Source of the DNA: Pseudomonas sp. UBA4194
GTDB lineage: Bacteria > Pseudomonadota > Gammaproteobacteria > Pseudomonadales > Pseudomonadaceae
Length of the DNA: 48,994 nt
Assembly: GCF_002379585.1 (NCBI RefSeq)
Contig: NZ_DFUE01000056.1
Location: 99,747-148,740 of the forward strand
Direction of reading: 5' to 3'
The stretch's first letter is position 1, and the number at the start of each line of letters is the position of its first letter. The notes beneath the pieces are model-generated. The model worked only from the letters and a program-made list of their open reading frames with translations. It was not told where the DNA came from and made no database searches. Both the position numbers and the translations under genes were made by a program. Shown piece after piece: positions 14,952-24,361 of the stretch.

Positions 14952-16379
14952 ATGCAATTGATCTGGCTGCGCAGCGACCTGCGTGTGCATGACAACACCG
15001 CCCTGGCGGCCGCCTGCGCCAAAGGCCCTACCCTGGCCTTGTACTTGCTCAGCCCCGGCCAGTGGCAAGCCCACGACGATTCGCCAAACAAGGTGGATTT
15101 CTGGCTGCGTAACCTCAAGCAGCTCAGTGCCGCCTTGAAAAAACTGCATATTCCCCTGTTGATTCGCGAAGCCGACACCTGGGACAAAGCACCCAAGGTG
15201 ATCGCCCAGCTGTGCAAGGAACACGGCATCGAGGCGGTGCACTGCAATGAGGAATACGGGGTCAACGAAACCCGGCGCGACGACGCCGTGGCAGCGCTGC
15301 TCGATGAACAAGGCATCACCCTGGAGCGCTACCTGGACCAGTTGCTGTTCAAACCCGGCAGCGTACTGACCAAGGGCGGCACCTATTTCCAGGTGTTCAG
15401 TCAGTTTCGCAAGGTGTGCTACGAACGCCTGCACCACTCACCGCCGGCACTGGTGGCCACGCCGAAGGCACAGAAACCGGTACACGTGGCGGCCGACAAG
15501 GTGCCTGACCACGTCAAAGGCTTCGCCACGCCCAGCAAGACCCTCCAGCAGATGTGGCCAGCGGGCGAAGACGAAGCCAGCCAGCGCCTGAAGGTTTTTA
15601 CCGATCAGCCTATAGAACATTACAAGGTCGAGCGTGACCTGCCTGCCCGCCCCGGCACCAGCCAGATTTCCGCGTACCTGGCAGCCGGCGTGGTCTCGCC
15701 CCGCCAATGCCTGCATAGCGCCCTGAACAGCAACCGCGGCGAATTCGAAAGCGGCAACGTTGGCGTGGTGACCTGGATCAGCGAATTGATCTGGCGGGAA
15801 TTCTACAAGCACATTCTGGTGGGCTATCCACGGGTCTCGATGCACCGTGCCTTCCGCCTGGAGTACGAAGCCCTGCCCTGGCGCAATGCGCCCAAGGACC
15901 TGCAAGCCTGGCAGGAAGGCCGCACCGGCATTCCGATTGTCGACGCCGCCATGCGCCAGTTGGTAGCCACCGGCTGGATGCATAACCGCCTGCGCATGAT
16001 TGCCGCAATGTTCTTGAGCAAGAACCTGTTGATCGACTGGAGGGAGGGTGAGCGCTTCTTCATGCAGCACCTGATCGACGGCGATCTGGCGTCCAACAAT
16101 GGTGGCTGGCAGTGGAGTGCTTCGACCGGAACCGATTCGGTGCCGTACTTTCGCATTTTCAACCCCGTCAGCCAGTCGATGCGCTTCGATGAACAAGGGG
16201 TTTTTCTCAAGCAATGGCTACCTGAGCTCAAGCATTTGGACAGCAAGCAGGTGCATGCACCGCCCGCGGGTGATTTGTTCGCGGATGGAGACTACCCGGC
16301 GCCAATCGTGGATCTGAAGGAAGGTCGCGAACGTGCACTGGCAGCCTTCAAGAACCTGCCATCACGCAAGACAAAATAA
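14952..16379 (+). CDS. phrB: Deoxyribodipyrimidine photolyase (class I CPD)
   Basis: The 475-residue flavoprotein uses blue light to split cyclobutane pyrimidine dimers. The N-terminal antenna domain starts MQLIWLRSDLRVHDNTALAA. The FAD domain contains ISELIWREFYKHIL, GIPIVDAAMRQLVATGWMHN and NNGGWQWSASTGTDSVPYFR, including the Trp and Asn residues that contact the flavin and dimer. Length matches E. coli Phr (472). ATG 14952 was preferred over an upstream TTG because the conserved MQLIW start matches homologues; GGAA lies nine bases before it. As the last gene of the rudS-litR-phrB unit, it is expected to be light induced. Confidence 0.96.
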   Translation: MQLIWLRSDLRVHDNTALAAACAKGPTLALYLLSPGQWQAHDDSPNKVDFWLRNLKQLSAALKKLHIPLLIREADTWDKAPKVIAQLCKEHGIEAVHCNEEYGVNETRRDDAVAALLDEQGITLERYLDQLLFKPGSVLTKGGTYFQVFSQFRKVCYERLHHSPPALVATPKAQKPVHVAADKVPDHVKGFATPSKTLQQMWPAGEDEASQRLKVFTDQPIEHYKVERDLPARPGTSQISAYLAAGVVSPRQCLHSALNSNRGEFESGNVGVVTWISELIWREFYKHILVGYPRVSMHRAFRLEYEALPWRNAPKDLQAWQEGRTGIPIVDAAMRQLVATGWMHNRLRMIAAMFLSKNLLIDWREGERFFMQHLIDGDLASNNGGWQWSASTGTDSVPYFRIFNPVSQSMRFDEQGVFLKQWLPELKHLDSKQVHAPPAGDLFADGDYPAPIVDLKEGRERALAAFKNLPSRKTK

Positions 16380-16403
16380 GCAGATACGCCGCCGCCCCCA
16401 CCC

Positions 16404-16430
16404 TGTAGGAGCGGCGTACAGCCGCGAAGG
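16404..16430. repeat. REP palindrome
   Basis: TGTAGGAGCGGCGTACAGCCGCGAAGG is a Pseudomonas REP: a GCGGC-type stem with the conserved GTAGGAGC head. The same family occurs at 40187-40403. It separates the converging phrB and pagL genes. Confidence 0.82.
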
Positions 16431-16459
16431 CACCCTCCCGGGCGCCCCCACCATCAGCC

Positions 16460-16978
16460 TTACAAAGGCATCCGATAATTCAAGGTATATGCCTCGATCC
16501 CATCGTTTGGCTCTTTGATGCCGGCGTTGGAATAATGGATCGCTCTCACACCCAGCTCATGCCCACCACCGAAGCGCAGGCCGAAACCGATGCGGTCTTC
16601 GAAGTTGAACGAGGAGCCCAGCTTGTTGCCCTCGATCTGGGTATGGGCGAATGCGGCCACGCCGATACCCGCCTCGATGTACGGCTTCACCGAACCGCTG
16701 CCGAACTCGTAAACGAAGACCGGTGCGAACGACAGGCTGTGGTTATCCTTGAAGTCCTTGCCGTCCCAGTAGGTGTAGCCTGCATCCCAGTAGCCGGTCA
16801 GATGGCCGACACTGGTTTGAAACCAGCTCTTGTCCCAATTGGACTGAACACCAATACGGTAGACCTGGGAAGATTCGCCGGTTTCACCCGCCGAAAACGA
16901 CAGATCAACCGCTTGTGCGGAAATGCTGTGCCCCAACAACACGGCTGCAAGCGCAGCCAAAGAGAACAATCTCTTCAT
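16460..16978 (-). CDS. pagL: Lipid A 3-O-deacylase
   Basis: A 172-residue outer-membrane beta-barrel enzyme that removes the 3-O acyl chain from lipid A, altering envelope charge and recognition. The signal peptide runs to AQA at residue 23. The catalytic triad is visible as His148 and Ser150 in AIHYSNAG and Glu162 in GIEAYTL; spacing matches PAO1 PagL (His126, Ser128, Glu140 of the mature protein). Eight amphipathic strands fit the length. AGGA lies eight bases before ATG 16978. It is found between phrB and murI as in PAO1. Confidence 0.93.
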   Translation of the reverse strand: MKRLFSLAALAAVLLGHSISAQAVDLSFSAGETGESSQVYRIGVQSNWDKSWFQTSVGHLTGYWDAGYTYWDGKDFKDNHSLSFAPVFVYEFGSGSVKPYIEAGIGVAAFAHTQIEGNKLGSSFNFEDRIGFGLRFGGGHELGVRAIHYSNAGIKEPNDGIEAYTLNYRMPL

Positions 16979-17094
16979 GAGAAACATCCTAGGGAATTCA
17001 GTTGTAAGAATTTTTGTCGCCTCAGCAGACAAGCTATAGAAATCTCGGCTTGCGTGTAAGTTCAGTGACACAAAGCTTTTATTTCACATTTTTT

Positions 17095-17886
17095 TTACAA
17101 ATGGAATCTTTGCACACTATCAGACGATTTACCCAGCATAGGTAGGACATTTCTGAAATTTTCCGGACTGCCACTCGTCCAGAATCGCACCGGGCGAGCT
17201 TCGCCCGTCGCCAGCGCATGCTGCTCCGCCAGCAGGCGTTGCAACTGCCGCGCTACCGCCGCGCCGGTATCGACCAGCACCACCTCACGGGGCACCATGG
17301 CCAGCAGCAGGGGCTTGAGGAAGGGGTAATGCGTGCAGCCCAGAATCAGCGTGTCGCAGCCGGCTGCCAGCAACGGCTCGACATAACTCCGCAACAGACT
17401 GCGCAAGGCGGGGCTGTGCAGGTCACCGGTCTCGATCAGTTCCACCAGGCCAGGACAGGGCTGAGTAATCACCTGCACGTCACTGGCGAAACGGTCGAGT
17501 AATGCGGCGAACTTGGCGCTTTGCAGGGTGCCGGTGGTAGCCAGCACGCCCACCACGCCGCTGCGGGTCGCTGCCGCCGCGGGTTTGACCGCAGGCTCCA
17601 TGCCAACGATCGGCCACTCGGGATAACGTTGACGCAAGTCCGCCACGGCCGCCACGGTCGCCGTGTTGCAGGCCAGCACCAGCGCCTTGGCGCCTTGCTC
17701 ACGAAAGAATCGCGCCACCTGCAGGCAGCGCTCGCGAATGAATTCGGGGGTTTTCTCGCCATACGGGATGTGCCCGCAATCCGCGACGTACAGCAAGGAT
17801 TCTCGGGGCAGCAGGCGTTCGATTTCGTGCAGCACCGACAGACCGCCGACGCCCGAATCGAAAACGCCGACCGGCGCCTCAGACAC
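17095..17886 (-). CDS. murI: Glutamate racemase
   Basis: The 263-residue enzyme makes D-glutamate for peptidoglycan. It shows VGVFDSGVGGLSVLHEI at the start and the two catalytic cysteines in LACNTAT and LGCTHYPF. Length matches the family (255-285). I placed the start at GTG 17886, eight bases inside the end of moeB, because it leaves a short MSEAPVGVFDSG N-terminus as in homologues; no strong Shine-Dalgarno sequence is seen, which suggests translational coupling to moeB. It is the last gene of hemA-prfA-prmC-moeB-murI. Confidence 0.94.
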   Translation of the reverse strand: MSEAPVGVFDSGVGGLSVLHEIERLLPRESLLYVADCGHIPYGEKTPEFIRERCLQVARFFREQGAKALVLACNTATVAAVADLRQRYPEWPIVGMEPAVKPAAAATRSGVVGVLATTGTLQSAKFAALLDRFASDVQVITQPCPGLVELIETGDLHSPALRSLLRSYVEPLLAAGCDTLILGCTHYPFLKPLLLAMVPREVVLVDTGAAVARQLQRLLAEQHALATGEARPVRFWTSGSPENFRNVLPMLGKSSDSVQRFHL

Positions 17887-18634
17887 GTCGACTGCCACAG
17901 ACGCCGCACTGCGGGTCACGCTTGACTCGCAGTTCACGAAACCGCGTGCCCAACGCATCGATCAACAGCAAACGCCCGATCAGCGGATCGCCGAACTCAG
18001 CCAGCAGCTTCAGCGCTTCCAGCGCCTGCAGACTGCCCACCAGCCCTACCAGCGGCCCGACCACACCGGCTTCGCTGCAGGTCAACTCGGTCTCGCTGCC
18101 GTGGCCGTAGAGGCAGTGGTAGCACGGGCTCTCGGGGCGGCGGGGGTCGAACACCGAAAGCTGCCCTTCCAGGCGAATCGCCGCGCCACTGACCAGGGGC
18201 TTGCCCGCCGCGAAGCAGGCGGCGTTCACCGCTTCGCGCGTAGCGAAATTATCGGAGCAGTCGAGCACCAGATCCACCGAAGCGACGGCAGCGTCCAATG
18301 AATCGGCATCCAGCGCGCTGCGATGAGCGATCAGCGCGATCTCGGGGTTGATCGCGCCCAGGCGCTGGATCGCCGAGTCGACCTTGCTGGTGCCCACCGA
18401 TGCGCTGTCGTGCATGACCTGACGCTGCAGGTTGGTCAGGTCCACCGTGTCGAAGTCCGCTAGGTGCAGTTCGCCCACGCCCGCGGCCGCCAGGTACATG
18501 GCCACTGGCGAACCCAGCCCACCCAGGCCGATGATCAGCGCACGGCTGTTCTTCAATCGCAGCTGCCCGGCGATATCGACCTGAGCCAGCAGCACCTGAC
18601 GGCTGTAGCGCAGCAGCTCCTGATCGGTCAGCAC
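17879..18634 (-). CDS. moeB: MoeB/ThiF-type adenylyltransferase
   Basis: A 251-residue E1-like enzyme that adenylates the C-terminal Gly of a ubiquitin-like sulfur carrier, probably MoaD for molybdopterin. The ATP motif is IIGLGGLGSPVAMYLAAAGV; DFDTVDLTNLQRQ and CSDNFATREAVN form the active-site region; the zinc is held by CYHC and CGVC. Length matches E. coli MoeB (249). The start is a GTG at 18634 overlapping prmC by seven bases. Gene order hemA-prfA-prmC-moeB is common in gammaproteobacteria. ThiF activity cannot be excluded. Confidence 0.9.
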   Translation of the reverse strand: MLTDQELLRYSRQVLLAQVDIAGQLRLKNSRALIIGLGGLGSPVAMYLAAAGVGELHLADFDTVDLTNLQRQVMHDSASVGTSKVDSAIQRLGAINPEIALIAHRSALDADSLDAAVASVDLVLDCSDNFATREAVNAACFAAGKPLVSGAAIRLEGQLSVFDPRRPESPCYHCLYGHGSETELTCSEAGVVGPLVGLVGSLQALEALKLLAEFGDPLIGRLLLIDALGTRFRELRVKRDPQCGVCGSRRV

Positions 18635-19458
18635 AGCAGCCGCCCGAAGGTGATGCGCTGATGCCCGCCGAGGTCGACGCGACTTTCGATCTGTTCGAAG
18701 TCGTGTCGGGCAAGCAGCTCGCGCACCGCGGCGGCCTGATCGTAACCGTGCTCCAGCAGCAGCCAGCCGGCAGGCGCCAGATGCTGAGGCGCCCGCTGCA
18801 CGATGTGACGTATGTCATCGAGACCGTCGATGCCCGCTACCAACGCGCTGGCCGGTTCAAAGCGCACATCGCCGGCACTCAGGTGCGGATCGGCGGCGGC
18901 AATGTACGGCGGGTTGCTGACGATCAGGTCGAATCGTTCACCGTCCAGCGCGCTGAACCAGTGGCTTTCCAACACACGGGCGTTGCCAAGCTCAAGACGC
19001 ACCCGGTTGCGCTCGGCCAACGCCACGGCTTCGGCTATCCGGTCCACCGCTGTCACCTGCCAGGCGCCGCACTCGCTGGCCAGCGCCAGGGCAATCGCGC
19101 CTGTGCCGGTGCCCAGGTCCAGCACCCGTGCCGACCCTCTGGGCAGCAATTGCAAGGCCGTTTCCACCAGCAGTTCTGTATCGGGACGCGGGATCAGGGT
19201 ATGCGCCGCGACTTCGAGGTCGAGTTTCCAGAAGCCCTGATGACCCAGGATATAAGCCACCGGTTCACCCCTTCGGCGGCGCTCGATGAAACCGGCAAAC
19301 GCTGCGGCCGCCTCACTGGTGACGATCCGCTCCGGCCAGGTGTGCAGGTAGCTGCGCGCTTTGCCCAGGGCCGCGGCGAGCAACAGTTCGGCGTCCAGTC
19401 GGGCCGTGGGCGAGTCGGGAAGTTCGGCACTGCGTAACAGTGTGGCAATGATGGTCAT
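18628..19458 (-). CDS. prmC: Release-factor glutamine methyltransferase
   Basis: The 276-residue SAM-dependent enzyme methylates the Gln of the GGQ motif in RF1 and RF2, raising peptide release efficiency. The SAM motif is VLDLGTGTGAIALAL and the catalytic motif is SNPPYI. An N-terminal helical domain (1-85) recognises the release factor. It lies three bases after prfA, whose product is its substrate, an operon pairing that reflects function. Confidence 0.95.
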   Translation of the reverse strand: MTIIATLLRSAELPDSPTARLDAELLLAAALGKARSYLHTWPERIVTSEAAAAFAGFIERRRRGEPVAYILGHQGFWKLDLEVAAHTLIPRPDTELLVETALQLLPRGSARVLDLGTGTGAIALALASECGAWQVTAVDRIAEAVALAERNRVRLELGNARVLESHWFSALDGERFDLIVSNPPYIAAADPHLSAGDVRFEPASALVAGIDGLDDIRHIVQRAPQHLAPAGWLLLEHGYDQAAAVRELLARHDFEQIESRVDLGGHQRITFGRLLC

Positions 19459-19461
19459 GTG

Positions 19462-20544
19462 TCATTCACCCAACGCGGCCAACTGATCGGCCTGGTATTC
19501 GGCCAGAAGTGGCTCTATCACTGCATCGACGGCGCCGGCCAACACTTCATCCAGCGAATAAAGCGTGAGGTTGACCCGGTGGTCGGTCACCCTGCCCTGG
19601 GGAAAATTGTAGGTACGGATGCGCTCGGAACGATCCCCGGAGCCCACCAGCAGCTTGCGTTCGCTGGCAATGGCATTGGCCGCGGCGCTGGTCTGCATGT
19701 CGTTGAGCTTGGCCGACAGCCAGCTCATGGCTCGGGCGCGGTTCTTGTGCTGGGAACGCTCTTCCTGACACTCGACGACGATGCCGGTGGGCAGGTGGGT
19801 AATACGGATCGCCGAGTCGGTCTTGTTGACGTGCTGGCCACCGGCGCCGGATGAGCGGTAGGTGTCTACGCGCAGATCCGCCGGGTTGATCTCGATCGCC
19901 ACATGCTCGTCGGGTTCGGGCAACACCGCCACGGTGCAGGCGGACGTATGGATACGGCCCTGGGACTCGGTTTCCGGTACGCGTTGCACCCGGTGCGCGC
20001 CGGATTCGAACTTGAGCTTGCCGTAGACGTTGTCGCCCTCGACCCGGGCAATGACTTCTTTATAGCCGCCGTGCTCGCCCTCGTTTTCGGACAGGATCTC
20101 GACCCGCCAGCCACGCCGCTCGGCATAGCGTGAATACATGCGAAACAGATCACCGGAGAAGATCGCCGCCTCGTCGCCACCGGTACCGGCACGAATCTCC
20201 AGGAACACGTTGCGGCCATCGTTCGGGTCCTTGGGCAGCAGCATGCGCTGCAGGGCACCCTCGAGCACCACCAGTTGCTCCTTGGCTTCGCGCACTTCTT
20301 CGGCGGCCATGTCGCGCATGTCCGGGTCATTGTCCTTGAGCAGCGCCTGGGCGCCTTCGAGGTCGGCATTGACCTTGGCCCACTGCTGGTAGCCGACGAC
20401 GACCGGCTCCAGCTCGGCGTACTCCTTGGAGTAGGCGCGGAAACGGGTTTGCTCGGAAATGACTTCGGCATCGCCCAGCAAGGCGGTCAATTCCTCGAAA
20501 CGGTCCTGGATCGTGTCCAGTTTATTGAGCAGTGACGCTTTCAT
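19462..20544 (-). CDS. prfA: Peptide chain release factor 1
   Basis: A 360-residue factor that recognises UAA and UAG and triggers peptide release. The GAGGQHVNKTDSA block holds the catalytic GGQ, and the codon-recognition tripeptide of the P-x-T type is seen as Pro-Glu-Thr in QRVPETESQG, where E. coli RF1 has Pro-Ala-Thr. Length equals E. coli RF1. The start overlaps the hemA stop by four bases. Many genes nearby end in TGA, which RF2 rather than RF1 reads. Confidence 0.97.
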   Translation of the reverse strand: MKASLLNKLDTIQDRFEELTALLGDAEVISEQTRFRAYSKEYAELEPVVVGYQQWAKVNADLEGAQALLKDNDPDMRDMAAEEVREAKEQLVVLEGALQRMLLPKDPNDGRNVFLEIRAGTGGDEAAIFSGDLFRMYSRYAERRGWRVEILSENEGEHGGYKEVIARVEGDNVYGKLKFESGAHRVQRVPETESQGRIHTSACTVAVLPEPDEHVAIEINPADLRVDTYRSSGAGGQHVNKTDSAIRITHLPTGIVVECQEERSQHKNRARAMSWLSAKLNDMQTSAAANAIASERKLLVGSGDRSERIRTYNFPQGRVTDHRVNLTLYSLDEVLAGAVDAVIEPLLAEYQADQLAALGE

Positions 20545-21818
20545 TGCGGCGGTTTATCCGTAGAGCCCTCGTTGAGGGCAAAGAGTTCCTGGGCCATGGC
20601 CAGCGCATCGACGCGGCCTTCGGCGGAGAGCTTTTTCATGTGCACGCTGGGCGCATGCAGCAGCTTGTTGGTCAACCCGCGGGCCAGTTGGGCCAACACG
20701 TCTTCGGCGTTACCGCCGTTGGCCAACAGGCGCAGGGCTTTTTGCAATTCCTCGTCGCGCAAGCGCTCGCCCTGTTGGCGGTAGGCCTTGAGCACGTCCA
20801 CTGCCGCCAGCTCGCGCAGGCGCAGCATGAAATCATCGGCACCGACGCTGACCAGCTCTTCGGCGGCCTGCGCCGCACCTTGGCGGCTTTTGAGGTTTTC
20901 CGCCACCACTTCGTGGAGGTCATCCACGGTGTACAGGTAAACATCGTCCAGCTCGCCCACCTCAGGCTCGATATCCCGCGGCACGGCGATGTCGACCATG
21001 AATATCGGCTTGTGCTTGCGCAGCTTCAGCGCGCTTTCCACCGCACCTTTACCCAGAATGGGCAACTGGCTGGCGGTGGAGCTGATGACGATATCGCTGT
21101 TGACCAGTTCCTGGGGAATGTCGGCCAGCAGTACCGCGTGCGCGCCGAACTGTTCGGCCAAGCTGCTGGCACGCTCCAGGGTACGATTCGCCACCACGAT
21201 ACGCTTGACGCCCTGCTCGTGCAGGTGGCGGGCGACCAGGGTAATGGTTTCGCCGGCGCCGATCAGCAGCGCCTGGCTGCGCTGCAGGTCGCTGAAGATC
21301 TGCTTGGCCAGGCTGACTGCGGCAAAGGCCACCGACACCGGGTTTTCGCCAATGGCGGTGTCGGTGCGCACCTGCTTGGCGGCACTGAACGTCGCCTGGA
21401 ACAGCCTGCCCAGCAGCGGCCCGATGGTGCCGGCCTCGCGCGCCACGGCGTAGGCCGACTTCATCTGGCCAAGGATCTGCGGCTCGCCCAACACCAGCGA
21501 ATCGAGGCCCGAGGCCACCCGCATCATGTGACGAACGGCCGCATCTTCCTCGTGCACATAAGCACTGGCGCGCAGTTCGTCGACGCTCAAACGGTGGTAA
21601 TCGGCCAGCCAGCGCAGCACCGCATCGGCACCCAGGAGATCCTGTTCGATGTACAGCTCGCTGCGATTGCAGGTCGAGAGGATCGCTGCTTCGCGGCTGT
21701 GAGTCAGCCGGCAAAGCTGCTGCAAGGCCTCAACCAGCTGCTCAGGCGTAAACGCCACGCGCTCGCGTACGTCTACCGAAGCAGTCTTATGGTTGATACC
21801 GAGGGCAAGGAAGGCCAT
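20541..21818 (-). CDS. hemA: Glutamyl-tRNA reductase
   Basis: The 425-residue enzyme reduces glutamyl-tRNA to glutamate-1-semialdehyde, the committed step of tetrapyrrole synthesis by the C5 route. The catalytic Cys lies in REAAILSTCNRSELY near residue 50; MRVASGLDSLVLGEPQILGQ and the NADPH-binding ALLIGAGETITLVARHL are conserved. The start MAFLALGINHKTASVDVRER matches the family. It is the promoter-proximal gene of the operon ending in murI and diverges from the TPR lipoprotein gene. With hemH at 9.5 kb, the window holds the first and last heme enzymes. Confidence 0.96.
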   Translation of the reverse strand: MAFLALGINHKTASVDVRERVAFTPEQLVEALQQLCRLTHSREAAILSTCNRSELYIEQDLLGADAVLRWLADYHRLSVDELRASAYVHEEDAAVRHMMRVASGLDSLVLGEPQILGQMKSAYAVAREAGTIGPLLGRLFQATFSAAKQVRTDTAIGENPVSVAFAAVSLAKQIFSDLQRSQALLIGAGETITLVARHLHEQGVKRIVVANRTLERASSLAEQFGAHAVLLADIPQELVNSDIVISSTASQLPILGKGAVESALKLRKHKPIFMVDIAVPRDIEPEVGELDDVYLYTVDDLHEVVAENLKSRQGAAQAAEELVSVGADDFMLRLRELAAVDVLKAYRQQGERLRDEELQKALRLLANGGNAEDVLAQLARGLTNKLLHAPSVHMKKLSAEGRVDALAMAQELFALNEGSTDKPPQ

Positions 21819-21981
21819 TCAAGGTCGCTGATGATGTCGAGAAGCCGACAATTGTCCTACTTCGACAGATCGAGAACAACCACCGCTATCTATTGTCCTA
21901 ATAGGCAACCTCGAGTTATGGGTTTGACCTGTGGCTTGTGTCATGATGATCCGACCGCAGGTAAGTCGCCAAAACCCCTCT

Positions 21982-23709
21982 ATGAATAGAACCTCCGCGT
22001 TGTTCCTCGCCGTTGCCTTGCTCCAGGGTTGCCAATCGTGGTCTCCCCAGCAACAGGCAGCCCCCGTACCCGTGGCTCAGCCGGCGCCGACGCCGGACGC
22101 CGAACCACAGGTGTACGGCTCGTTCACCGAGGAGACCGTGTTCAGCCTGCTCAGTGCAGAGCTGGCCGGGCAGCGCAATCGTTTCGATATTGCGCTGGAC
22201 AACTATGTCGACCAGGCCCGCAAGACCCAGGACCCGGCTGTGGCCGAGCGGGCGTTTCGCATTGCCGAGTACCTGGGCGCCGATCCGTCGGCCCTGGAAA
22301 CCTCGTTGCTGTGGGCCAAAAATGCCCCCACCGACCTCGATGCCCAGCGCGCCGCGGCCATCCAACTGGCCCGCAATGGCGACTACGACGAATCCCTGCA
22401 GTACATGGAAAAAGTCCTCCAGGGCCAGGGCGACACCCATTTCGATTTCCTTGCACTGTCGGCCGCCGATACCGACGAGAGCACTCGCCAGGGCCTGTTG
22501 CAGAGTTTCGAGCGCCTGCTGCAGAAGTATCCCGGCAACGGCCAGTTGATCTTTGGCAAGGCCCTGCTGCTGCAACAGGGCGGCGACGGCCAGGGCGCCT
22601 TGGCGCTGCTCGAGAGCAACCCGCCTCAGGATGGCGAAATCGCACCGATCCTGTTGCGTGCACGGCTGCTGGCCAGCCTTGACCGGGGCAGCGAAGCCTT
22701 GCCCCTGCTGGAGAAGAACCTCAAGAAATACCCCGAGGACAAGCGCCTGCGCCTGACCTACGCGCGCATGCTGGTGGAACAGAACCGCATGGACGACGCC
22801 AAGGTGCAGTTTTCCACTCTGGTTCAGCAGTACCCGGACGACGATGAGCTGCGCTACTCCCTGGCACTGGTATGCCTGGAGGCCAAAGCCTGGGACGAGG
22901 CCTACAGCTACCTGCAGGAACTGGTGGAACGTGGCAGCCATGTCGATTCCGCGCACTTGAATCTGGGCCGCATCGCCGAAGAGCGAGGCAACCCTCAAGC
23001 GGCCCTGGATGAATACACCCAGGTGGGCCCCGGCACCGACTTCCTGCCCGCCCAATTGCGCCAGGCCGACATTCTGATCGCCAATGGCCGCGCCGTGGAA
23101 GCCTCCCGCCGCCTGGCCGAGGCCCGTAGCAATCAGCCTGATTACGCCATCCAGCTGTACTTGATCGAGGCCGAAACCCTGGCCAACAACGACAAGACCC
23201 AGGACGCCTGGCTGGTGCTGCAGAATGCCATCAAGCAGAACCCCGACGACTTGAATCTGCTGTATACCCGCTCGATGCTGGCGGAAAAGCGCAACGATCT
23301 GGTGCAGATGGAAAAAGACCTGCGCGCGATTCTTGCCCGCGAGCCGAACAATGCCATGGCGCTCAACGCCTTGGGCTACACCCTCTCGGACCGCACCACG
23401 CGGTTCGAGGAGGCCCGCACGCTGATCGAAAAGGCCCACAGCCTGAACCCCGAAGACCCGGCAGTGCTCGACAGCCTGGGCTGGGTCAATTATCGCCTGG
23501 GCAACCTCGATGCAGCCGAGCGCTACCTGCGCAGCGCCCTGGAGCGTTTCCCCGATCACGAAGTCGCCGCGCACCTGGGCGAAGTCCTGTGGGCCAACGG
23601 CAAGCAGCGCGAAGCGAAGAAAATCTGGGGCAAGGCCCTGCAAGAACAACCTGACAGCCCTATCCTGCGCAGCACCATTCTGCGCCTGACCGGTTCCGAG
23701 ACCCTTTAA
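21982..23709 (+). CDS. TPR-repeat outer-membrane lipoprotein
   Basis: The 575-residue protein starts MNRTSALFLAVALLQGC, a lipoprotein signal with LLQGC lipobox. The rest is a long run of tetratricopeptide repeats from about 90 to 560, including a clear NAMALNALGYTLSD and DPAVLDSLGWVNYRLGN pair near the end. It corresponds to PA4667 of PAO1 (from memory), a conserved protein upstream of lolB. TPR arrays are scaffolds, so a role in envelope assembly beside lolB is plausible but not proven. No strong Shine-Dalgarno sequence precedes the ATG. The stop is three bases from lolB, indicating an operon. Confidence 0.88.
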   Translation: MNRTSALFLAVALLQGCQSWSPQQQAAPVPVAQPAPTPDAEPQVYGSFTEETVFSLLSAELAGQRNRFDIALDNYVDQARKTQDPAVAERAFRIAEYLGADPSALETSLLWAKNAPTDLDAQRAAAIQLARNGDYDESLQYMEKVLQGQGDTHFDFLALSAADTDESTRQGLLQSFERLLQKYPGNGQLIFGKALLLQQGGDGQGALALLESNPPQDGEIAPILLRARLLASLDRGSEALPLLEKNLKKYPEDKRLRLTYARMLVEQNRMDDAKVQFSTLVQQYPDDDELRYSLALVCLEAKAWDEAYSYLQELVERGSHVDSAHLNLGRIAEERGNPQAALDEYTQVGPGTDFLPAQLRQADILIANGRAVEASRRLAEARSNQPDYAIQLYLIEAETLANNDKTQDAWLVLQNAIKQNPDDLNLLYTRSMLAEKRNDLVQMEKDLRAILAREPNNAMALNALGYTLSDRTTRFEEARTLIEKAHSLNPEDPAVLDSLGWVNYRLGNLDAAERYLRSALERFPDHEVAAHLGEVLWANGKQREAKKIWGKALQEQPDSPILRSTILRLTGSETL

Positions 23710-23712
23710 TAT

Positions 23713-24348
23713 ATGCGTTTTTGTAATACAGCTTTCGTCCGCAATCTCTCTACGTTCGCCTTGATCGCCCTGCTGGCCGGCTGTGCCGGCATCGGCTCGC
23801 GCGAGGCGCTGCAAGGCCAGGGCAACCCGCAGCAGTGGCAAGCCCACAAACAGCAGTTGAGCCAGCTCGACGGCTGGGAAATCAACGGCAAGATCGGCAT
23901 CCGCGCGCCGAAAGATTCGGGCTCCGGCACCCTGTACTGGCTGCAACGCCAGGATTACTACGACATCCGCCTGTCCGGCCCCCTCGGCCGAGGCGCCGCC
24001 CGACTGACCGGCCGCCCCGGCCAGGTCAGCCTGGAGGTCGCCAATCAGGGTCGCTATGAGGCCGCCACCCCTGAGGAGCTGCTGGAGCAGCAGTTGGGCT
24101 GGAAACTTCCCGTGTCCCATCTGTCCTGGTGGGTCCGCGGCCTGCCGGCACCCGACAGCAAGAGTCAGCTGACCCTGGACGGCGACAGCCGTCTGGCGGG
24201 GCTGGATCAGGATGGGTGGAAGGTCGAGTACCTGAGTTACGCCGAGCAGAACGGCTACTGGCTGCCGGAGCGGATCAAGCTGCATGGCCAGGACCTGGAC
24301 GTGACCCTCGTGGTCAAGGATTGGCAGCCGCGCCGACTGGGCCAGTGA
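23713..24348 (+). CDS. lolB: Outer-membrane lipoprotein receptor LolB
   Basis: The 211-residue lipoprotein accepts lipoproteins from LolA at the outer membrane. Signal and lipobox are MRFCNTAFVRNLSTFALIAL then LAGC; the mature part has the LolB beta-barrel half with WEINGKIGIRAP and LPVSHLSWWVRGLPAP, the exposed hydrophobic loop region. Length matches E. coli LolB (207). The operon order TPR-lolB-ispE is the classic Pseudomonas and enteric arrangement for lolB-ispE-prs. Confidence 0.94.
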   Translation: MRFCNTAFVRNLSTFALIALLAGCAGIGSREALQGQGNPQQWQAHKQQLSQLDGWEINGKIGIRAPKDSGSGTLYWLQRQDYYDIRLSGPLGRGAARLTGRPGQVSLEVANQGRYEAATPEELLEQQLGWKLPVSHLSWWVRGLPAPDSKSQLTLDGDSRLAGLDQDGWKVEYLSYAEQNGYWLPERIKLHGQDLDVTLVVKDWQPRRLGQ

Positions 24349-24361
24349 TCGAGCACCTACC

